64,000 nucleotides of DNA, from the NCBI RefSeq assembly GCF_009827305.1, contig NZ_WTYJ01000002.1:930001-994000 (forward strand), read 5' to 3'. The notes beneath the pieces were generated by a model, which had not been told where the DNA came from, searched no databases, and was given only the letters and a program-made list of their open reading frames with translations. This DNA is from Croceibacterium xixiisoli (GTDB lineage Bacteria > Pseudomonadota > Alphaproteobacteria > Sphingomonadales > Sphingomonadaceae). Shown one piece after another: positions 10,589 to 20,408 of the stretch. Position 1 is the stretch's first letter. Each line of letters opens with the position of its first letter. A program made the translations under genes and the position numbers.

Positions 10589-12355
10589 ATGCCAGTCTAC
10601 ACGCCCCCCGCTCGCGAAACCGCTTTCATCCTCAAAAAGGTTCTGAACATCCATCAACTGGCGGACGTTCCTTCCTTCGCCGCTGTGGACGAGGATCTGA
10701 TCGATACCATCATCGACGAGGCCGGGCGGTTCTGCGCAGATATCATCTTCCCGCTCAACGCAGCGGGGGATCATACCGGGTGCACGCGTCACGCAGACGG
10801 CAGCGTGTCTACTCCGGCCGGCTATCCCGAAGCCTATGCCAGCTATGTTGAATCGGGCTGGGGCACGCTCGCCATGCCCGAAGAACTCGGCGGTCAGGGG
10901 CTGCCGCATATTCTGGCGACCGTGGTGGAAGAATATCTCAATTCCTCCTGCCATGCCTTCAACATGTACCCCGGCCTCACCCATGGTGCGGTGGCCGCGC
11001 TGGCCAGCACAGGCAGTGATGAACTGAAGGAACTTTATCTGCCGAAACTGGTGTCGGGCGAATGGCTGGGCACCATGGCTTTGACAGAGGCGCAGGCCGG
11101 CACCGATCTCGGCATGATCCGCACCCGGGCAGAACCGCGCGGCGATGGCAGCTTCACCATCAATGGCGAAAAGATCTTCTGTTCCGGCGGTGAGCAGGAT
11201 CTGACCGAAAATATCGTCCACCTGGTGCTGGCCAAGCTGCCCGATGCCCCTGCCGGATCGCGGGGTATCTCGCTGTTCCTGGTGCCCAAGATCCTGCCCG
11301 ATGGCACGCGCAATGCCGCCACCTGCGGCGCGATCGAACACAAGATGGGCGTACGCGGCAGCGCCACCTGCGTGATGAATTTCGACGATGCGCAGGGGTG
11401 GCTGTTGGGTGAAGAAAACAATGGGCTGGCCGCCATGTTCATCATGATGAACGCTGCGCGGCTTTCCTGCGGCAATCAGGGCCTGGCCCAGGCAGAACTC
11501 GCCTATCAGAACGCGGTCGCCTATGCGCTCGATCGGCGTCAGGGCCGCGCCATGGGCGCCCGCCCGGATGCCGCTGCCGTGGCCGATCCGATCATTGTCC
11601 ATCCCGATGTCCGTCGCCTGCTGATGGATGCGCGCGGCTTTACCGAAGGCTTCCGTGCGCTGATCCTGTGGACGGCGCTGCAGATCGATCTGTCGCATGG
11701 GGCGGCCGATGCCGATGCCCGCCGCCTTGCCGATGAACTGGTCGGTTTCCTGACCCCGGTGCTCAAGGCCTATGGCACCGATCGCGGCTTCGAAACCGCC
11801 GTTGCCATGCAGCAGCTGTTCGGCGGCCATGGCTATATTGCCGAATGGGGTGTGGAACAGATCGTGCGCGATGCCCGGGTGGCCATGCTCTATGAAGGCG
11901 CCAATGGCGTTCAGGCGCTTGATCTGGTTGGCCGCAAGCTGGCCCGCGATGGCGGGCAGGTGGCGGAACGATTCCTGTCGATGATCACCGCCGATTGCGA
12001 TGCAGCGGATGCCGAACTGCGCTTCATCACTGCCCCTCTGGCTGAATCGGTCGCGGAAATGCGTGAAGCGGGCAAGTGGCTGATATCCGCAGCGAAGAGC
12101 GATCCGGAAGCCATGGGCGCGGGCGCCTATGCTTATCTGCAAATGACCGGCATCGTTGCCATTGGCTGGATGTGGCTGCGGATCTCGATGGTCGCCCATA
12201 GCGACGCCGCCCATCCGTTCCACGCCGCGAAGCTAGTGACGGCTCGCAATTACGCCCTGCGCACGTTGCCCGAAACACTCGTGCTGCGTCGCCGGGTGGA
12301 AGCGGGCGGGGAAACGCTGATGGCGATCGATGCAGAGGCATTTCGCCGCGACTGA
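10589..12355 (+). CDS. acyl-CoA dehydrogenase (long, DmdC/FadE-like)
   Basis: A 588-aa FAD-dependent acyl-CoA dehydrogenase of the long subclass with an extended C-terminus, like DmdC (3-methylmercaptopropionyl-CoA dehydrogenase) and related FadE-type enzymes. The usual blocks are present: MALTEAQAGTDLG for FAD and substrate binding, QQLFGGHGY, and MLYEGANG with the probable catalytic base Glu436. It would introduce the alpha-beta double bond into an acyl-CoA and pass electrons to ETF. Substrate chain length cannot be read from the sequence. No ETF, thiolase or hydratase gene lies beside it, so it may serve general fatty-acid or branched-acid oxidation. Confidence 0.93.
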   Translation: MPVYTPPARETAFILKKVLNIHQLADVPSFAAVDEDLIDTIIDEAGRFCADIIFPLNAAGDHTGCTRHADGSVSTPAGYPEAYASYVESGWGTLAMPEELGGQGLPHILATVVEEYLNSSCHAFNMYPGLTHGAVAALASTGSDELKELYLPKLVSGEWLGTMALTEAQAGTDLGMIRTRAEPRGDGSFTINGEKIFCSGGEQDLTENIVHLVLAKLPDAPAGSRGISLFLVPKILPDGTRNAATCGAIEHKMGVRGSATCVMNFDDAQGWLLGEENNGLAAMFIMMNAARLSCGNQGLAQAELAYQNAVAYALDRRQGRAMGARPDAAAVADPIIVHPDVRRLLMDARGFTEGFRALILWTALQIDLSHGAADADARRLADELVGFLTPVLKAYGTDRGFETAVAMQQLFGGHGYIAEWGVEQIVRDARVAMLYEGANGVQALDLVGRKLARDGGQVAERFLSMITADCDAADAELRFITAPLAESVAEMREAGKWLISAAKSDPEAMGAGAYAYLQMTGIVAIGWMWLRISMVAHSDAAHPFHAAKLVTARNYALRTLPETLVLRRRVEAGGETLMAIDAEAFRRD

Positions 12356-12366
12356 CGCAAATTGGG

Positions 12367-12388
12367 GAGAGGGCGATATCGCCCTCTC
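12367..12388. terminator. perfect 22-bp palindrome between convergent genes
   Basis: GAGAGGGCGAT followed directly by its reverse complement forms a perfect 22-bp palindrome. It lies between the acyl-CoA dehydrogenase stop (12355) and the oxidase stop on the other strand (12387-12389). It can act as a bidirectional terminator hairpin but lacks clear U-tracts. Confidence 0.5.
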
Positions 12389-13763
12389 ACTCCGCCAGTC
12401 CGCGGATCAGACCAACCGGGTCATAAGTCGCGCGCAGGTCTGACAATCGCTCCCAGGCGGCCGTGTTGAAGCATTCTCGCAGGCGGTCGGGCGCGGCGTG
12501 CAGATCTGCCTCACCGACATATCGGCCGCACGCGAAAGGGGCCAGGGCAACATCGGCGCGCTGCACCCATTCGCAATGCCGCGCATCGTCCCTTTCGTCG
12601 TCCCACATCGCATAGATGCCGGCGGAAACGCCGCCACCCACGCTCAGCGCGGCCGTGCCCGGATCAGGCATGCGCGGTATCCGCCCATGCCCGCCCTGAA
12701 CCACCAGATTGATGGATGATGGGGCGTCGGGAACAGCGGCCAGATCGCACACGGCCAGCAGGAGATCACCTAGCGGATGGTCGCTCCAGCATTGGTCTGC
12801 GGCCACGCGTTTGTTGCTCGGCATAACAGACAGGCGCGGCAAATCCATGAAATGACTTCGATGCTGTTTGCCGGCATGGATCATACTCGCGTCTGCGGGT
12901 GGCACAATAAAGTCGGCGACGGTGGCTCGCGCGTATTCGGCTGTGTCCGCAATCCCGATGGCGCGCAGACTGATGGCGGGCTTCCCGGTTTCGAAATCCG
13001 GCCCGATCATGCAGGTCAGTTCCAGACCGGGAGGCGCCGCAGCAATGGCCTGATCGAGCCAAGGCGCCACCTGCGATGCGGCGGACAGGCAGAATGTGCC
13101 GCTCCAGACATGAACATGCGCGGGCATTGGCTCGAGCCGCAGGTGATAGGCGACCACCACCGCGAAGAAGGCGCAACCGGCCCCTCTGACCGCCCACAAA
13201 ATCTCCGGATGTTCGTGTTCGGTTACGTGCAACAAGCGCCCATCCGCCAGCACGACATCGGCCGCCTCGACATGCAGACAGGCTGGGCCCCAGGCACCGC
13301 TGTTCCAGCCCAATCCCCCGGCCAGCAGATAGCCGCCCAGAGCCACATCTTCGCAATGACCGATCGGAAAGGCCAACCCGTGATGGGCAAGTGCTGGCAG
13401 CAATCGGCCGCCGCGCACGCCTGGCCCTGCCACCGCACGCTGCGCCTGTCGGTTGACCGTGATGTCATTCATGCCGCCCAGATCAATCAGCAGGGTGTGG
13501 TTCTGCAAAGGAGCGGCGATGTAACTGTGCCCGCTGCCACGCAGCGACACACCCAGGCTCTGTTCACTGGCAAAGCGGAGAGTGGCGCCGACCTGGTCTG
13601 CCGATTGGCAACGGATCACCGCCGCTGGCTCTCTTGCCCGCGTGAGGCGGCTGTTCCAAGTCACCCGCTGACGAGCGTGGTCATAAGATGGTGAACCGCG
13701 CACCGCGATGGCCGAGACATGAGGATACAGGCGAGAAAAATCGGGCAGGGGCTGTGCGAGCAT
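12387..13763 (-). CDS. FAD-binding oxidoreductase, berberine-bridge-like with two flavin attachment sites
   Basis: A 458-aa flavoprotein of the PCMH-type FAD-binding family with a BBE-type C-terminus (ERLSDLRATYDP near the end). Both residues used for bicovalent FAD attachment in this family can be placed: His79 in RGSGHSY and Cys137 in IGHCEDVALGG. Such enzymes oxidise sugars, alcohols or secondary metabolites with O2; the substrate here is unknown. No signal peptide is visible, so it is probably cytoplasmic. It is the last gene of a tight minus-strand set, 8 bp after a dienelactone hydrolase-like gene, which suggests the two enzymes act together. Confidence 0.87.
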   Translation of the reverse strand: MLAQPLPDFSRLYPHVSAIAVRGSPSYDHARQRVTWNSRLTRAREPAAVIRCQSADQVGATLRFASEQSLGVSLRGSGHSYIAAPLQNHTLLIDLGGMNDITVNRQAQRAVAGPGVRGGRLLPALAHHGLAFPIGHCEDVALGGYLLAGGLGWNSGAWGPACLHVEAADVVLADGRLLHVTEHEHPEILWAVRGAGCAFFAVVVAYHLRLEPMPAHVHVWSGTFCLSAASQVAPWLDQAIAAAPPGLELTCMIGPDFETGKPAISLRAIGIADTAEYARATVADFIVPPADASMIHAGKQHRSHFMDLPRLSVMPSNKRVAADQCWSDHPLGDLLLAVCDLAAVPDAPSSINLVVQGGHGRIPRMPDPGTAALSVGGGVSAGIYAMWDDERDDARHCEWVQRADVALAPFACGRYVGEADLHAAPDRLRECFNTAAWERLSDLRATYDPVGLIRGLAE

Positions 13764-13771
13764 ATGCCCGG

Positions 13772-14470
13772 TTAAGCGAATACCTCTTCAAACAGTTCCA
13801 GCATCGCGGCCCAGCTCTGCCGGTCTGCGCTGGCATCATAGCGGGTCGCCGGGTTTTCCGTGGGCGCGGGATTGGTGAAGCCGTGCTTCACTCCGCTGTA
13901 GGAATGGAAATGCCAGTCCGCCCCGGCTGCGTCCATTTCTTCCCAGAATGCGATCACCTGGCTGCGCGGCACCATCGGGTCCGCATCGCCATGGCAGATC
14001 AGCAGGCGGGCGGTGATCTGCCCAGGTTCAGCCGGCAGATCGGTGTTCAGCAATCCGTGAAAGCTGGCGACCGCAACAAAGGGTGCACCCTCGCGCGCCA
14101 GTTCCAGCACGGCCTGCCCACCCATGCAGAAACCGATGGCCGCCAGCGGGAGGCCGGCAGCTTCGGGCTGGCTGACCAACGCCCGCACAGCCGCGCGCAA
14201 ACGCTTGCGATAGGTCGCCGGGTCGGGGCGAATTTCTGCCGCCGCGCTGCGGGAATCTTCAAAATCGCGCGGTGTGCGACCATAGAAATCGGCTACCAGC
14301 GCCAGATACCCCGCCTCTGCCAGCTTGCTGGCCTTGGCTTCCACTGCCGGCGTGCTGTTCATGATGGTGGGAAACACCAGCACGGCTGCGCGCGGCGTGC
14401 CCGCGGGTCGGGCCAGCAGGCCGGACAGCGCCACATCCCCATCCTGATAGGCGATCGTTTCGAAAGTCAT
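13772..14470 (-). CDS. dienelactone hydrolase family protein
   Basis: A 232-aa alpha/beta hydrolase of the dienelactone hydrolase family with the full catalytic triad visible: Cys115 in GFCMGG, Asp164 in GDADP and His196 in KHGF. Classical members open dienelactone rings in chlorocatechol degradation, but many family members act on other esters or lactones. I chose the ATG at 14470 over the longer frame to 14584 because AGGA precedes it and MTFETI matches the family start. It lies between cysK and the FAD oxidase, with a hairpin just upstream at 14497-14532. Confidence 0.9.
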   Translation of the reverse strand: MTFETIAYQDGDVALSGLLARPAGTPRAAVLVFPTIMNSTPAVEAKASKLAEAGYLALVADFYGRTPRDFEDSRSAAAEIRPDPATYRKRLRAAVRALVSQPEAAGLPLAAIGFCMGGQAVLELAREGAPFVAVASFHGLLNTDLPAEPGQITARLLICHGDADPMVPRSQVIAFWEEMDAAGADWHFHSYSGVKHGFTNPAPTENPATRYDASADRQSWAAMLELFEEVFA

Positions 14471-14496
14471 GCGGATGTCCTTGGGTGGAAAGACAT

Positions 14497-14532
14497 GCCC
14501 GGATGCGCCCGGGGGTCGGGGCACATCCGGGC
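14497..14532 (-). terminator. hairpin between cysK and the hydrolase gene
   Basis: A 9-bp perfect inverted repeat (GCCCGGATG at 14497-14505, CATCCGGGC at 14524-14532) closes an 18-nt loop. On the minus strand it is followed by TGTCTTTCC, a poor U-tract. It may reduce read-through from cysK into the hydrolase or act as an RNA-processing site. Confidence 0.4.
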
Positions 14533-14540
14533 TGATCAGC

Positions 14541-15461
14541 TTACTCAGCGGGCAGGAAATCCGGCACCGACAGATAGCGTTCACCGGTGTCGTAATTGAA
14601 CCCGATCACGCGCGTGCCCGGCTCTGCACCGGTCAGCTTTTCGCGAATGGCGGCCAGCGTCGCGCCGCTGGAAATACCCACCAGCAGGCCTTCTTCACGC
14701 GCGCTGCGACGGGCCATTTCCTTGGCATCTTCCGGATCGACCTGGATTGCGCCGTCGATCGCCTGGGTGTGCAGATTGCCCGGAATGAAGCCGGCGCCAA
14801 TGCCCTGGATCGGGTGCGGCCCGGGCTGGCCGCCCGAAATCACCGGCGACAGGGTCGGTTCGACAGCATAGGCGCGCAGTTCCGGCCAGGCCGCTTTCAG
14901 CACTTCGGCGGTGGCGGTCAGGTGTCCGCCGGTGCCGACCCCGGTGATCAGCAACTGCGGCGGGGCATCGGCGAAATCGCTCAGGATTTCCTGTGCCGTC
15001 GTGCGGGCGTGAACGGCCACATTTGCCGGATTTTCGAACTGCTGCGGCATCCAGGCGCCGGGCGTGTCGGCCACCAGCTCTGCGGCACGTTCCAGCGCGC
15101 CCTTCATGCCCTTTTCCTTCGGGGTCAGGTCAAAGCTGGCGCCATAGGCCAGCATCAGCCGCCGCCGTTCGACGGACATCGATTCGGGCATCACCAGAAT
15201 CAGCCGGTATCCTTTGACCGCAGCCACCATGGCCAGGCCAATGCCGGTGTTGCCGCTGGTCGGTTCGATGATGGTGCCACCCGGCTTCAGCGCGCCACGG
15301 GCTTCGGCATCTTCGACCATGGCCAGCGCGATGCGATCCTTGATCGATCCGCCTGGGTTGGATCGTTCGCTCTTGATCCAGACCTCATGGTCGGGAAACA
15401 GGCGCGACAGGCGGATATGCGGGGTTCCGCCGATGGTTTGGAGGACGTTTTCTGCCTTCAT
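14541..15461 (-). CDS. cysK: cysteine synthase A (O-acetylserine sulfhydrylase)
   Basis: A 306-aa PLP enzyme that makes L-cysteine from O-acetylserine and sulfide. The PLP-binding Lys41 lies in [12 protein letters not shown], the substrate loop is PTSGNTG at residues 67-73, and the phosphate-binding loop is GVGTGGHL. The short C-terminus (no CBS domain) fits CysK/CysM. Its ATG overlaps the stop of the MFS gene (ATGA at 15458-15461), indicating coupling. The link with an exporter and two catabolic-type enzymes is unusual for a housekeeping cysK, so a specialised role in the operon cannot be ruled out. Confidence 0.92.
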   Translation of the reverse strand: MKAENVLQTIGGTPHIRLSRLFPDHEVWIKSERSNPGGSIKDRIALAMVEDAEARGALKPGGTIIEPTSGNTGIGLAMVAAVKGYRLILVMPESMSVERRRLMLAYGASFDLTPKEKGMKGALERAAELVADTPGAWMPQQFENPANVAVHARTTAQEILSDFADAPPQLLITGVGTGGHLTATAEVLKAAWPELRAYAVEPTLSPVISGGQPGPHPIQGIGAGFIPGNLHTQAIDGAIQVDPEDAKEMARRSAREEGLLVGISSGATLAAIREKLTGAEPGTRVIGFNYDTGERYLSVPDFLPAE

Positions 15462-16738
15462 GGCGCGGATTCCTTTTCAGTTTCCTCGTGCAGGTACTTC
15501 GGGGCGAAGGTCCTTGCTTTACGCAGCTCAGGAAAGATCCAGGCCCAAAGAGCGGTAACGACTATCGCACCGACGCCGCCGATGGCAACCGCCGCCGTCA
15601 CGCCCATGATCCCGGCAAACAGACCGGCGCGCAATTCGCCCAGTTCGTTCGATGCAGAGATGGCCAGGCCTGAAATGGCGGATACCCGGCCACGTTTGGT
15701 GTCGGGCGTGTTGAGTTGCACCAGTGACTGGCGGATGAAGACGGAAATCATGTCGGCCGCGCCCAGCACGCCCAGCAGGGCCAGGGATAGCAGGAAATTG
15801 CGCGATACGGCAAAGGCGATGGTCGCCGCGCCGAAGGCAACAACCGCCCACAGCATCTTGACCCCGACACTGTTTTCGATCGGACGCCAGGAAAGCCAGA
15901 AGGCCACCAGCGCGGCACCGATCGCCGGCGCCCCGCGCATGATGCCCAGTCCTTCGGGGCCGACATGCAGAATATCGCGGGCAAATACCGGCAGCATCGC
16001 CGTCGCACCGCCCAGCATCACGGCAAACAGATCCAGCGTGATGCAACCCAGCAAGAAACGTTCCTTCCAGACGAACTGGAACCCTTCGGTGATCTGCTGC
16101 AGCGGCGCGATCTGTGGCCCTTCATGCCGTGCGCGAATGGGGGGCAGGGTGGAAACCAGAACGCCGGATGCCAGCAGCAAACCTGCGGAAACGAAATAGG
16201 GCAGCGATGCGTCCATTCCGAACAGGAAACCACCCACCGCCGGGCCCACGACTGATCCGCCCTGCCAGGCGATCGATCCCAGCGCGATCGCCTTGGGCAA
16301 CAGGGCAGGGGGCACGATATTGGGGGCAATGGCCGACAGCGCCGGGCCATTGAACACCCGTGCGCCGCCATGGGCAGCCGCCAGCGTGAACAGCAATGGC
16401 AGGGTCAGCACATCGAACAGCGTCGCCAGCGCGAGCGCCAGCGCGATCAGACAATCCACGCTGTTGGCGAACAGCACTACGCGGCGCCGGTCGAACCGGT
16501 CGGCGACCATGCCTGCCACGGGTGTCAGGATGAACAGCGGCACGAATTGCGCCAGCCCCAGCAGGCCCAGCATGAAGGCGGCTGTGGAACGGTCCATGCC
16601 GTAATCGGCGCGCGCTACATCATATGTCTGGTAACCGACCAGCACCACCATCGCGATGGTGGCGAATACGGCAAGAAAGCGGGCGGCCCAGAAGCGGCGA
16701 TATTCCGCGATCTGCAGCGGTGATTTGAGTTCAGTCAC
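15458..16738 (-). CDS. MFS transporter (EntS-like)
   Basis: A 426-aa major facilitator with about 12 predicted hydrophobic segments. The motif [14 protein letters not shown] near residue 75 is the MFS loop 2-3 signature, and the overall pattern resembles the MFS_3/EntS (enterobactin exporter) group. It probably exports a small molecule by proton antiport; the substrate is unknown. The start is a GTG at 16738 with no strong ribosome-binding site. It is the first gene of the minus operon MFS-cysK-hydrolase-oxidase, and its stop overlaps the cysK start. Confidence 0.88.
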   Translation of the reverse strand: MTELKSPLQIAEYRRFWAARFLAVFATIAMVVLVGYQTYDVARADYGMDRSTAAFMLGLLGLAQFVPLFILTPVAGMVADRFDRRRVVLFANSVDCLIALALALATLFDVLTLPLLFTLAAAHGGARVFNGPALSAIAPNIVPPALLPKAIALGSIAWQGGSVVGPAVGGFLFGMDASLPYFVSAGLLLASGVLVSTLPPIRARHEGPQIAPLQQITEGFQFVWKERFLLGCITLDLFAVMLGGATAMLPVFARDILHVGPEGLGIMRGAPAIGAALVAFWLSWRPIENSVGVKMLWAVVAFGAATIAFAVSRNFLLSLALLGVLGAADMISVFIRQSLVQLNTPDTKRGRVSAISGLAISASNELGELRAGLFAGIMGVTAAVAIGGVGAIVVTALWAWIFPELRKARTFAPKYLHEETEKESAP

Positions 16739-16847
16739 CAGCGCGCCATGGCAGGCGCAGATGCGGCTGCCAAGTGGCCAGAAATGTCAGTGGGTAAAGC
16801 GGCGGTTTGCAGCGATTCGGCAGGCAGGCAGCATTCAGCCGCCAGGC

Positions 16848-17213
16848 TCAGGCGCCGCGATGCCGCACGCGCGGGGCGGGCTTCAATTCGCGAATCAGCG
16901 CGTTGAAATCATCCAGCCGGATGACCCGTTCGAACTGCATGCCGGCGCGTTCACCCGATACCCACATGCAATAGGATTCGATCCGCCCCACGATGGGCAG
17001 GCGGAACATCACCCGGTCCCCGCGTTCGAGCGGGGGCGATCGGTCCAGCATGAAGCCATGCGCCGAAATATTGGCGATATGCAAAGGGATATCGCCGCGA
17101 TTGCGGTGCTCCGCAATCACGGACAGATCCAGCGGATGCCGCGCCGACTGGCGCAAGTCCGTTACCGAGAGCTGGGCGCCGCCCGCCATTCGATTCTGTC
17201 CTTCCTTTGCCAT
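16848..17213 (-). CDS. PilZ domain protein
   Basis: A 121-aa single-domain PilZ protein. The two c-di-GMP contact motifs are visible: RQSAR at residues 21-25 (RxxxR) and NISAHG at residues 48-53 (D/NxSxxG). It therefore most likely binds cyclic di-GMP and signals to an unknown partner controlling motility, surface attachment or exopolysaccharide. It lies 64 bp downstream of tyrS on the same strand and may be co-transcribed with it. No partner gene is evident nearby. Confidence 0.85.
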   Translation of the reverse strand: MAKEGQNRMAGGAQLSVTDLRQSARHPLDLSVIAEHRNRGDIPLHIANISAHGFMLDRSPPLERGDRVMFRLPIVGRIESYCMWVSGERAGMQFERVIRLDDFNALIRELKPAPRVRHRGA

Positions 17214-17277
17214 CGAGAGCAGACCTTATGGCATGCAATGCTGGACAAAGGGTAAAGGATCAAAGGAACCCGAATGA

Positions 17278-18510
17278 TCAGATCCCTCTGAGAATGCCGT
17301 GCTTTTTTTTGCCCAGGCTCAGCTTTGCCTCGGCTCCGGGGGCCAGCTGGATCAGATATCCGGGATCTTCCTGCGTCTGATCATCGATGCGCACCGCGCC
17401 TTCGGCAATCTTGCGCTTGGCTTCGCCATTGGACGCGGCAAAGCCGATGTCCGCACATGCCGCAGCCAGGCGGATACCGTCGGCTGCAACCTCCAGCACC
17501 GGCAGATCGCCACCCAATGTGCCGCCGGCAAAGGTCGCCACAGCGGTTGCTGCCGCAGCCGTTGCCGCATCGGCGCCCCGGCACAGCGCCGTCGCTTCAT
17601 TGGCCAGGATGATCTTCGCTTCGTTGATGTCTGCGCCCTGCAGCGCGGCCAGACGGCGAACTTCATCCATCGGCAGATCGGTGAACAGGCGCAGCCGGTC
17701 ATAGACATCGGCATCGGCGGTGTTGCGCCAGAACTGCCAGTAATCATAGCCCGGCAACTGATCTTCGTTCAGCCACACAGCGCCGCCAACGGTCTTGCCC
17801 ATCTTGGTGCCATCGGCATTGGTCAGCAGCGGGGTGGTCAGGCCGAACACCTGTGTGCCATCGACCCGGCGGGCCAGTTCCACGCCGTTGACGATATTGC
17901 CCCACTGGTCCGATCCGCCCATCTGCAGGCGGCACCTCACGCGGCGGGACAGTTCCAGGAAGTCATAGGCCTGGAGAATCATGTAGTTGAATTCAAGGAA
18001 GCTGAGCGACTGTTCGCGATCGAGCCGCATCTTCACCGAATCGAAGCTGAGCATCCGGTTGATCGAAAAATGCTGCCCGATGTCGCGCAGGAACGGGATG
18101 TATTCCAGCTTGTCGAGCCATTCGGCATTGTCGATCATCACAGCATCGCTGGGCCCGTCGCCAAACGTCAGGAAACGTTCGAAGACGCGGCGGATGGAAG
18201 CGACATTGTCCGCGATCACATCGGTGGTCAGCAGCTTGCGTGCTTCATCCTTGAAACTGGGATCGCCGATCTTGCCCGTGCCGCCGCCCATGATGACGAT
18301 CGGCTTGTGGCCCGCACGCTGCAGCTGGCGCAGCATCATGATCGAAACCAGATGGCCGACATGCAGCGATGGCGCGGTCGGATCGAAGCCGATATAGCCG
18401 GGCACGATCTCCTTGCCAGCCAGCGTATCGAGCCCTTCGGCATCGGTCAGCTGATGGATATAGCCCCGCTCGTCGAGCAGGCGGAGGAGGTCGGACTGGT
18501 ACTGGCTCAT
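17278..18510 (-). CDS. tyrS: tyrosyl-tRNA synthetase
   Basis: A 410-aa class I synthetase that charges tRNA-Tyr. The HIGH-type motif is HVGH (residues 50-53) and the KMSKS-type motif is KMGKT (236-240); the C-terminal S4-like RNA-binding domain follows (about 345-410). The open frame extends upstream to 19128, but the ATG at 18510 gives the standard N-terminus [12 protein letters not shown]. It is divergent from the DOMON-like gene (48-bp gap). Confidence 0.96.
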   Translation of the reverse strand: MSQYQSDLLRLLDERGYIHQLTDAEGLDTLAGKEIVPGYIGFDPTAPSLHVGHLVSIMMLRQLQRAGHKPIVIMGGGTGKIGDPSFKDEARKLLTTDVIADNVASIRRVFERFLTFGDGPSDAVMIDNAEWLDKLEYIPFLRDIGQHFSINRMLSFDSVKMRLDREQSLSFLEFNYMILQAYDFLELSRRVRCRLQMGGSDQWGNIVNGVELARRVDGTQVFGLTTPLLTNADGTKMGKTVGGAVWLNEDQLPGYDYWQFWRNTADADVYDRLRLFTDLPMDEVRRLAALQGADINEAKIILANEATALCRGADAATAAAATAVATFAGGTLGGDLPVLEVAADGIRLAAACADIGFAASNGEAKRKIAEGAVRIDDQTQEDPGYLIQLAPGAEAKLSLGKKKHGILRGI

Positions 18511-18558
18511 GGCGCTCTCTCTGCTTGGAGGGGGGGCGCGTAGCATGCAAGGGACAAC

Positions 18559-19095
18559 ATGCAAACGTATCAGCTGCAGTCGCATCCCGGCTTTCCGCCG
18601 GCGGCGATAAAAACGATCGAAGCGCGGATTATCGGCGCCGATGCCGATTGGCTGCGGGTGCGCTGGCGCATTGAAGGCAGCGATCGCCTGGTCGTGCCAC
18701 CCTTTGGCGGCAAGGGGCGGGCCGATGGCCTGTGGCAGACGACCTGTTTCGAACTCTTCCTCCGCCCGGAAGGCGGTGGCGGCTATTGCGAATTCAACCT
18801 GTCGCCTTCGGAACGCTGGAACATCTACGATCTGGATGGCTACCGCGCGGGCCTGCGTGAAAGGCCGGCGCCGCGTGAACCGCAATGCTCGATGCGCCTG
18901 GGCAGCAGCTTCGCCATTTTCGATGCGGCCATTCCGATGGCGGCGGTTCCATCCGGCATATCCGCGATGGGCCTGTGCGCCGTGATGGAGGAACGGGGTG
19001 GGGTGAAGTCCTATTGGGCGCTGCAGCACCCGCAGGCCGAACCCGATTTCCACGACCCGGCTTGCTTCGCTGCCCAGCTTGCGCCACCCGCCTGA
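18559..19095 (+). CDS. DOMON-like domain protein
   Basis: A 178-aa protein without a clear signal peptide that matches what is annotated in sphingomonads as DOMON-like or carbohydrate-binding family 9-like. Recognisable parts are [12 protein letters not shown] near residue 57 and [21 protein letters not shown] near residue 78. Related domains bind sugars or haem, but neither ligand is shown here. It ends 35 bp before the NamZ-like gene, so the two are probably co-transcribed and the domain may help in handling cell-wall sugars (inference). Confidence 0.75.
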   Translation: MQTYQLQSHPGFPPAAIKTIEARIIGADADWLRVRWRIEGSDRLVVPPFGGKGRADGLWQTTCFELFLRPEGGGGYCEFNLSPSERWNIYDLDGYRAGLRERPAPREPQCSMRLGSSFAIFDAAIPMAAVPSGISAMGLCAVMEERGGVKSYWALQHPQAEPDFHDPACFAAQLAPPA

Positions 19096-19130
19096 TACTG
19101 GACGCACGCCTGCATAATGAAAGACCACGC

Positions 19131-20351
19131 ATGAAATTCGGAATCGACCGCCTGCTGGAAGAACGGGGTCTACAGGCGGAACTCGCCGGCCGGCGCGTGG
19201 CCCTGATCGCCCACCCTGCCTCGGTAACGGCCGATCTCACCCACTCGCTGGACGCGCTGATCGCTGCCGGGGTGCAGGTAACATCCGCCTTCGGTCCGCA
19301 GCATGGGTTGAAGGGCGACAAGCAGGACAACATGGTCGAAACGGCGGACGAGATCGATCCGCACTACAATATCCCGGTCTTCAGCCTTTATGGCGAAGTG
19401 CGCCGGCCGACGGCAGACATGATGGCCAGCGCCGATGTCTTCCTGTTCGATCTGCAGGATCTTGGCTGCCGCATCTACACCTTCTGCACCACGCTGCTCT
19501 ATCTGCTCGAAGAGGCGGCGCAGCAGGGCAAGAGTGTTTGGGTGCTCGATCGCCCCAATCCTGCCGGCCGCCCGGTGGAAGGCACGCTGCTGCTGCCGGG
19601 TCAGGAAAGCTTTGTCGGGGCCGGACCGATGCCGATGCGCCATGGGCTGACCATGGGCGAAATGGGCCACTGGTTCATCCACCACTTCGGGCTGGATGTC
19701 GATTACCGCGTGGTGACGATGGAAGGCTGGGATCCTGCCGCAGGCGAAGGGGTGGGGGCAGGGCACGGCTGGCCGTCCAGCCGGATCTGGATCAACCCCA
19801 GCCCCAATGCCGCCAATCTCAACATGGCGCGCGCCTATGCAGGCACTGTCATGCTGGAAGGTACCACGCTCAGCGAAGGGCGCGGCACCACCCGCCCGCT
19901 GGAGGTGCTGTTCGGCGCGCCCGATATCGACGCCCTGGCCGTGCTGGCAGACATGCGGGCCTTCGCTCCGCAATGGCTGGAAGGTTGTGCCATTCGTGAC
20001 TGCTGGTTCAGCCCGACCTTCCACAAGCATGCCGGTCTGCTGTGCCACGGGTTGATGATCCACGCGGAAGGAGCGTTTTACGATCACGCAGCCTTCCAGC
20101 CCTGGCGGCTGCAGGCGCTCGCCTTCAAGGCGATCCGGCGGCTCTATCCCGATTATCCGATCTGGCGCGATTTCCCGTATGAGTATGAATTTGCTCGCCT
20201 GGCGATCGATGTGATCAACGGCGGGCCAGCTCTGCGCGAATGGGTCGACAATCCCGATGCCCTGCCGGCCGATCTGGATCGTATCGCGGCCGCTGATGAA
20301 GCGAACTGGCGGGCGCAGATTGCACCGCTGCTGCTTTATCCGCAGGGATGA
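19131..20351 (+). CDS. NamZ-like exo-beta-N-acetylmuramidase (DUF1343)
   Basis: A 406-aa DUF1343 protein. The family includes NamZ of Bacillus subtilis, which releases terminal N-acetylmuramic acid from peptidoglycan fragments (glycosidase family GH171). Conserved pieces include [14 protein letters not shown] near residue 53, [12 protein letters not shown] near residue 107 and [14 protein letters not shown] near residue 243. No signal peptide is visible, so it may be cytoplasmic and act in muropeptide recycling; relatives in Gram-negative bacteria vary. The frame extends upstream to 18885, but the ATG at 19131 fits the family N-terminus. Confidence 0.88.
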   Translation: MKFGIDRLLEERGLQAELAGRRVALIAHPASVTADLTHSLDALIAAGVQVTSAFGPQHGLKGDKQDNMVETADEIDPHYNIPVFSLYGEVRRPTADMMASADVFLFDLQDLGCRIYTFCTTLLYLLEEAAQQGKSVWVLDRPNPAGRPVEGTLLLPGQESFVGAGPMPMRHGLTMGEMGHWFIHHFGLDVDYRVVTMEGWDPAAGEGVGAGHGWPSSRIWINPSPNAANLNMARAYAGTVMLEGTTLSEGRGTTRPLEVLFGAPDIDALAVLADMRAFAPQWLEGCAIRDCWFSPTFHKHAGLLCHGLMIHAEGAFYDHAAFQPWRLQALAFKAIRRLYPDYPIWRDFPYEYEFARLAIDVINGGPALREWVDNPDALPADLDRIAAADEANWRAQIAPLLLYPQG

Positions 20352-20408
20352 GCCATTCCGGGGCCCCTCGTTAACATCTTCTTCGGGCGCAGCTGATACC
20401 CGGGATCC

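Noticed and set aside
10313-12223. 636-codon minus-strand frame opposite the acyl-CoA dehydrogenase
   Set aside because: It is antisense to a clear enzyme gene and has His/Arg/Gln-rich composition typical of GC-rich shadow frames.
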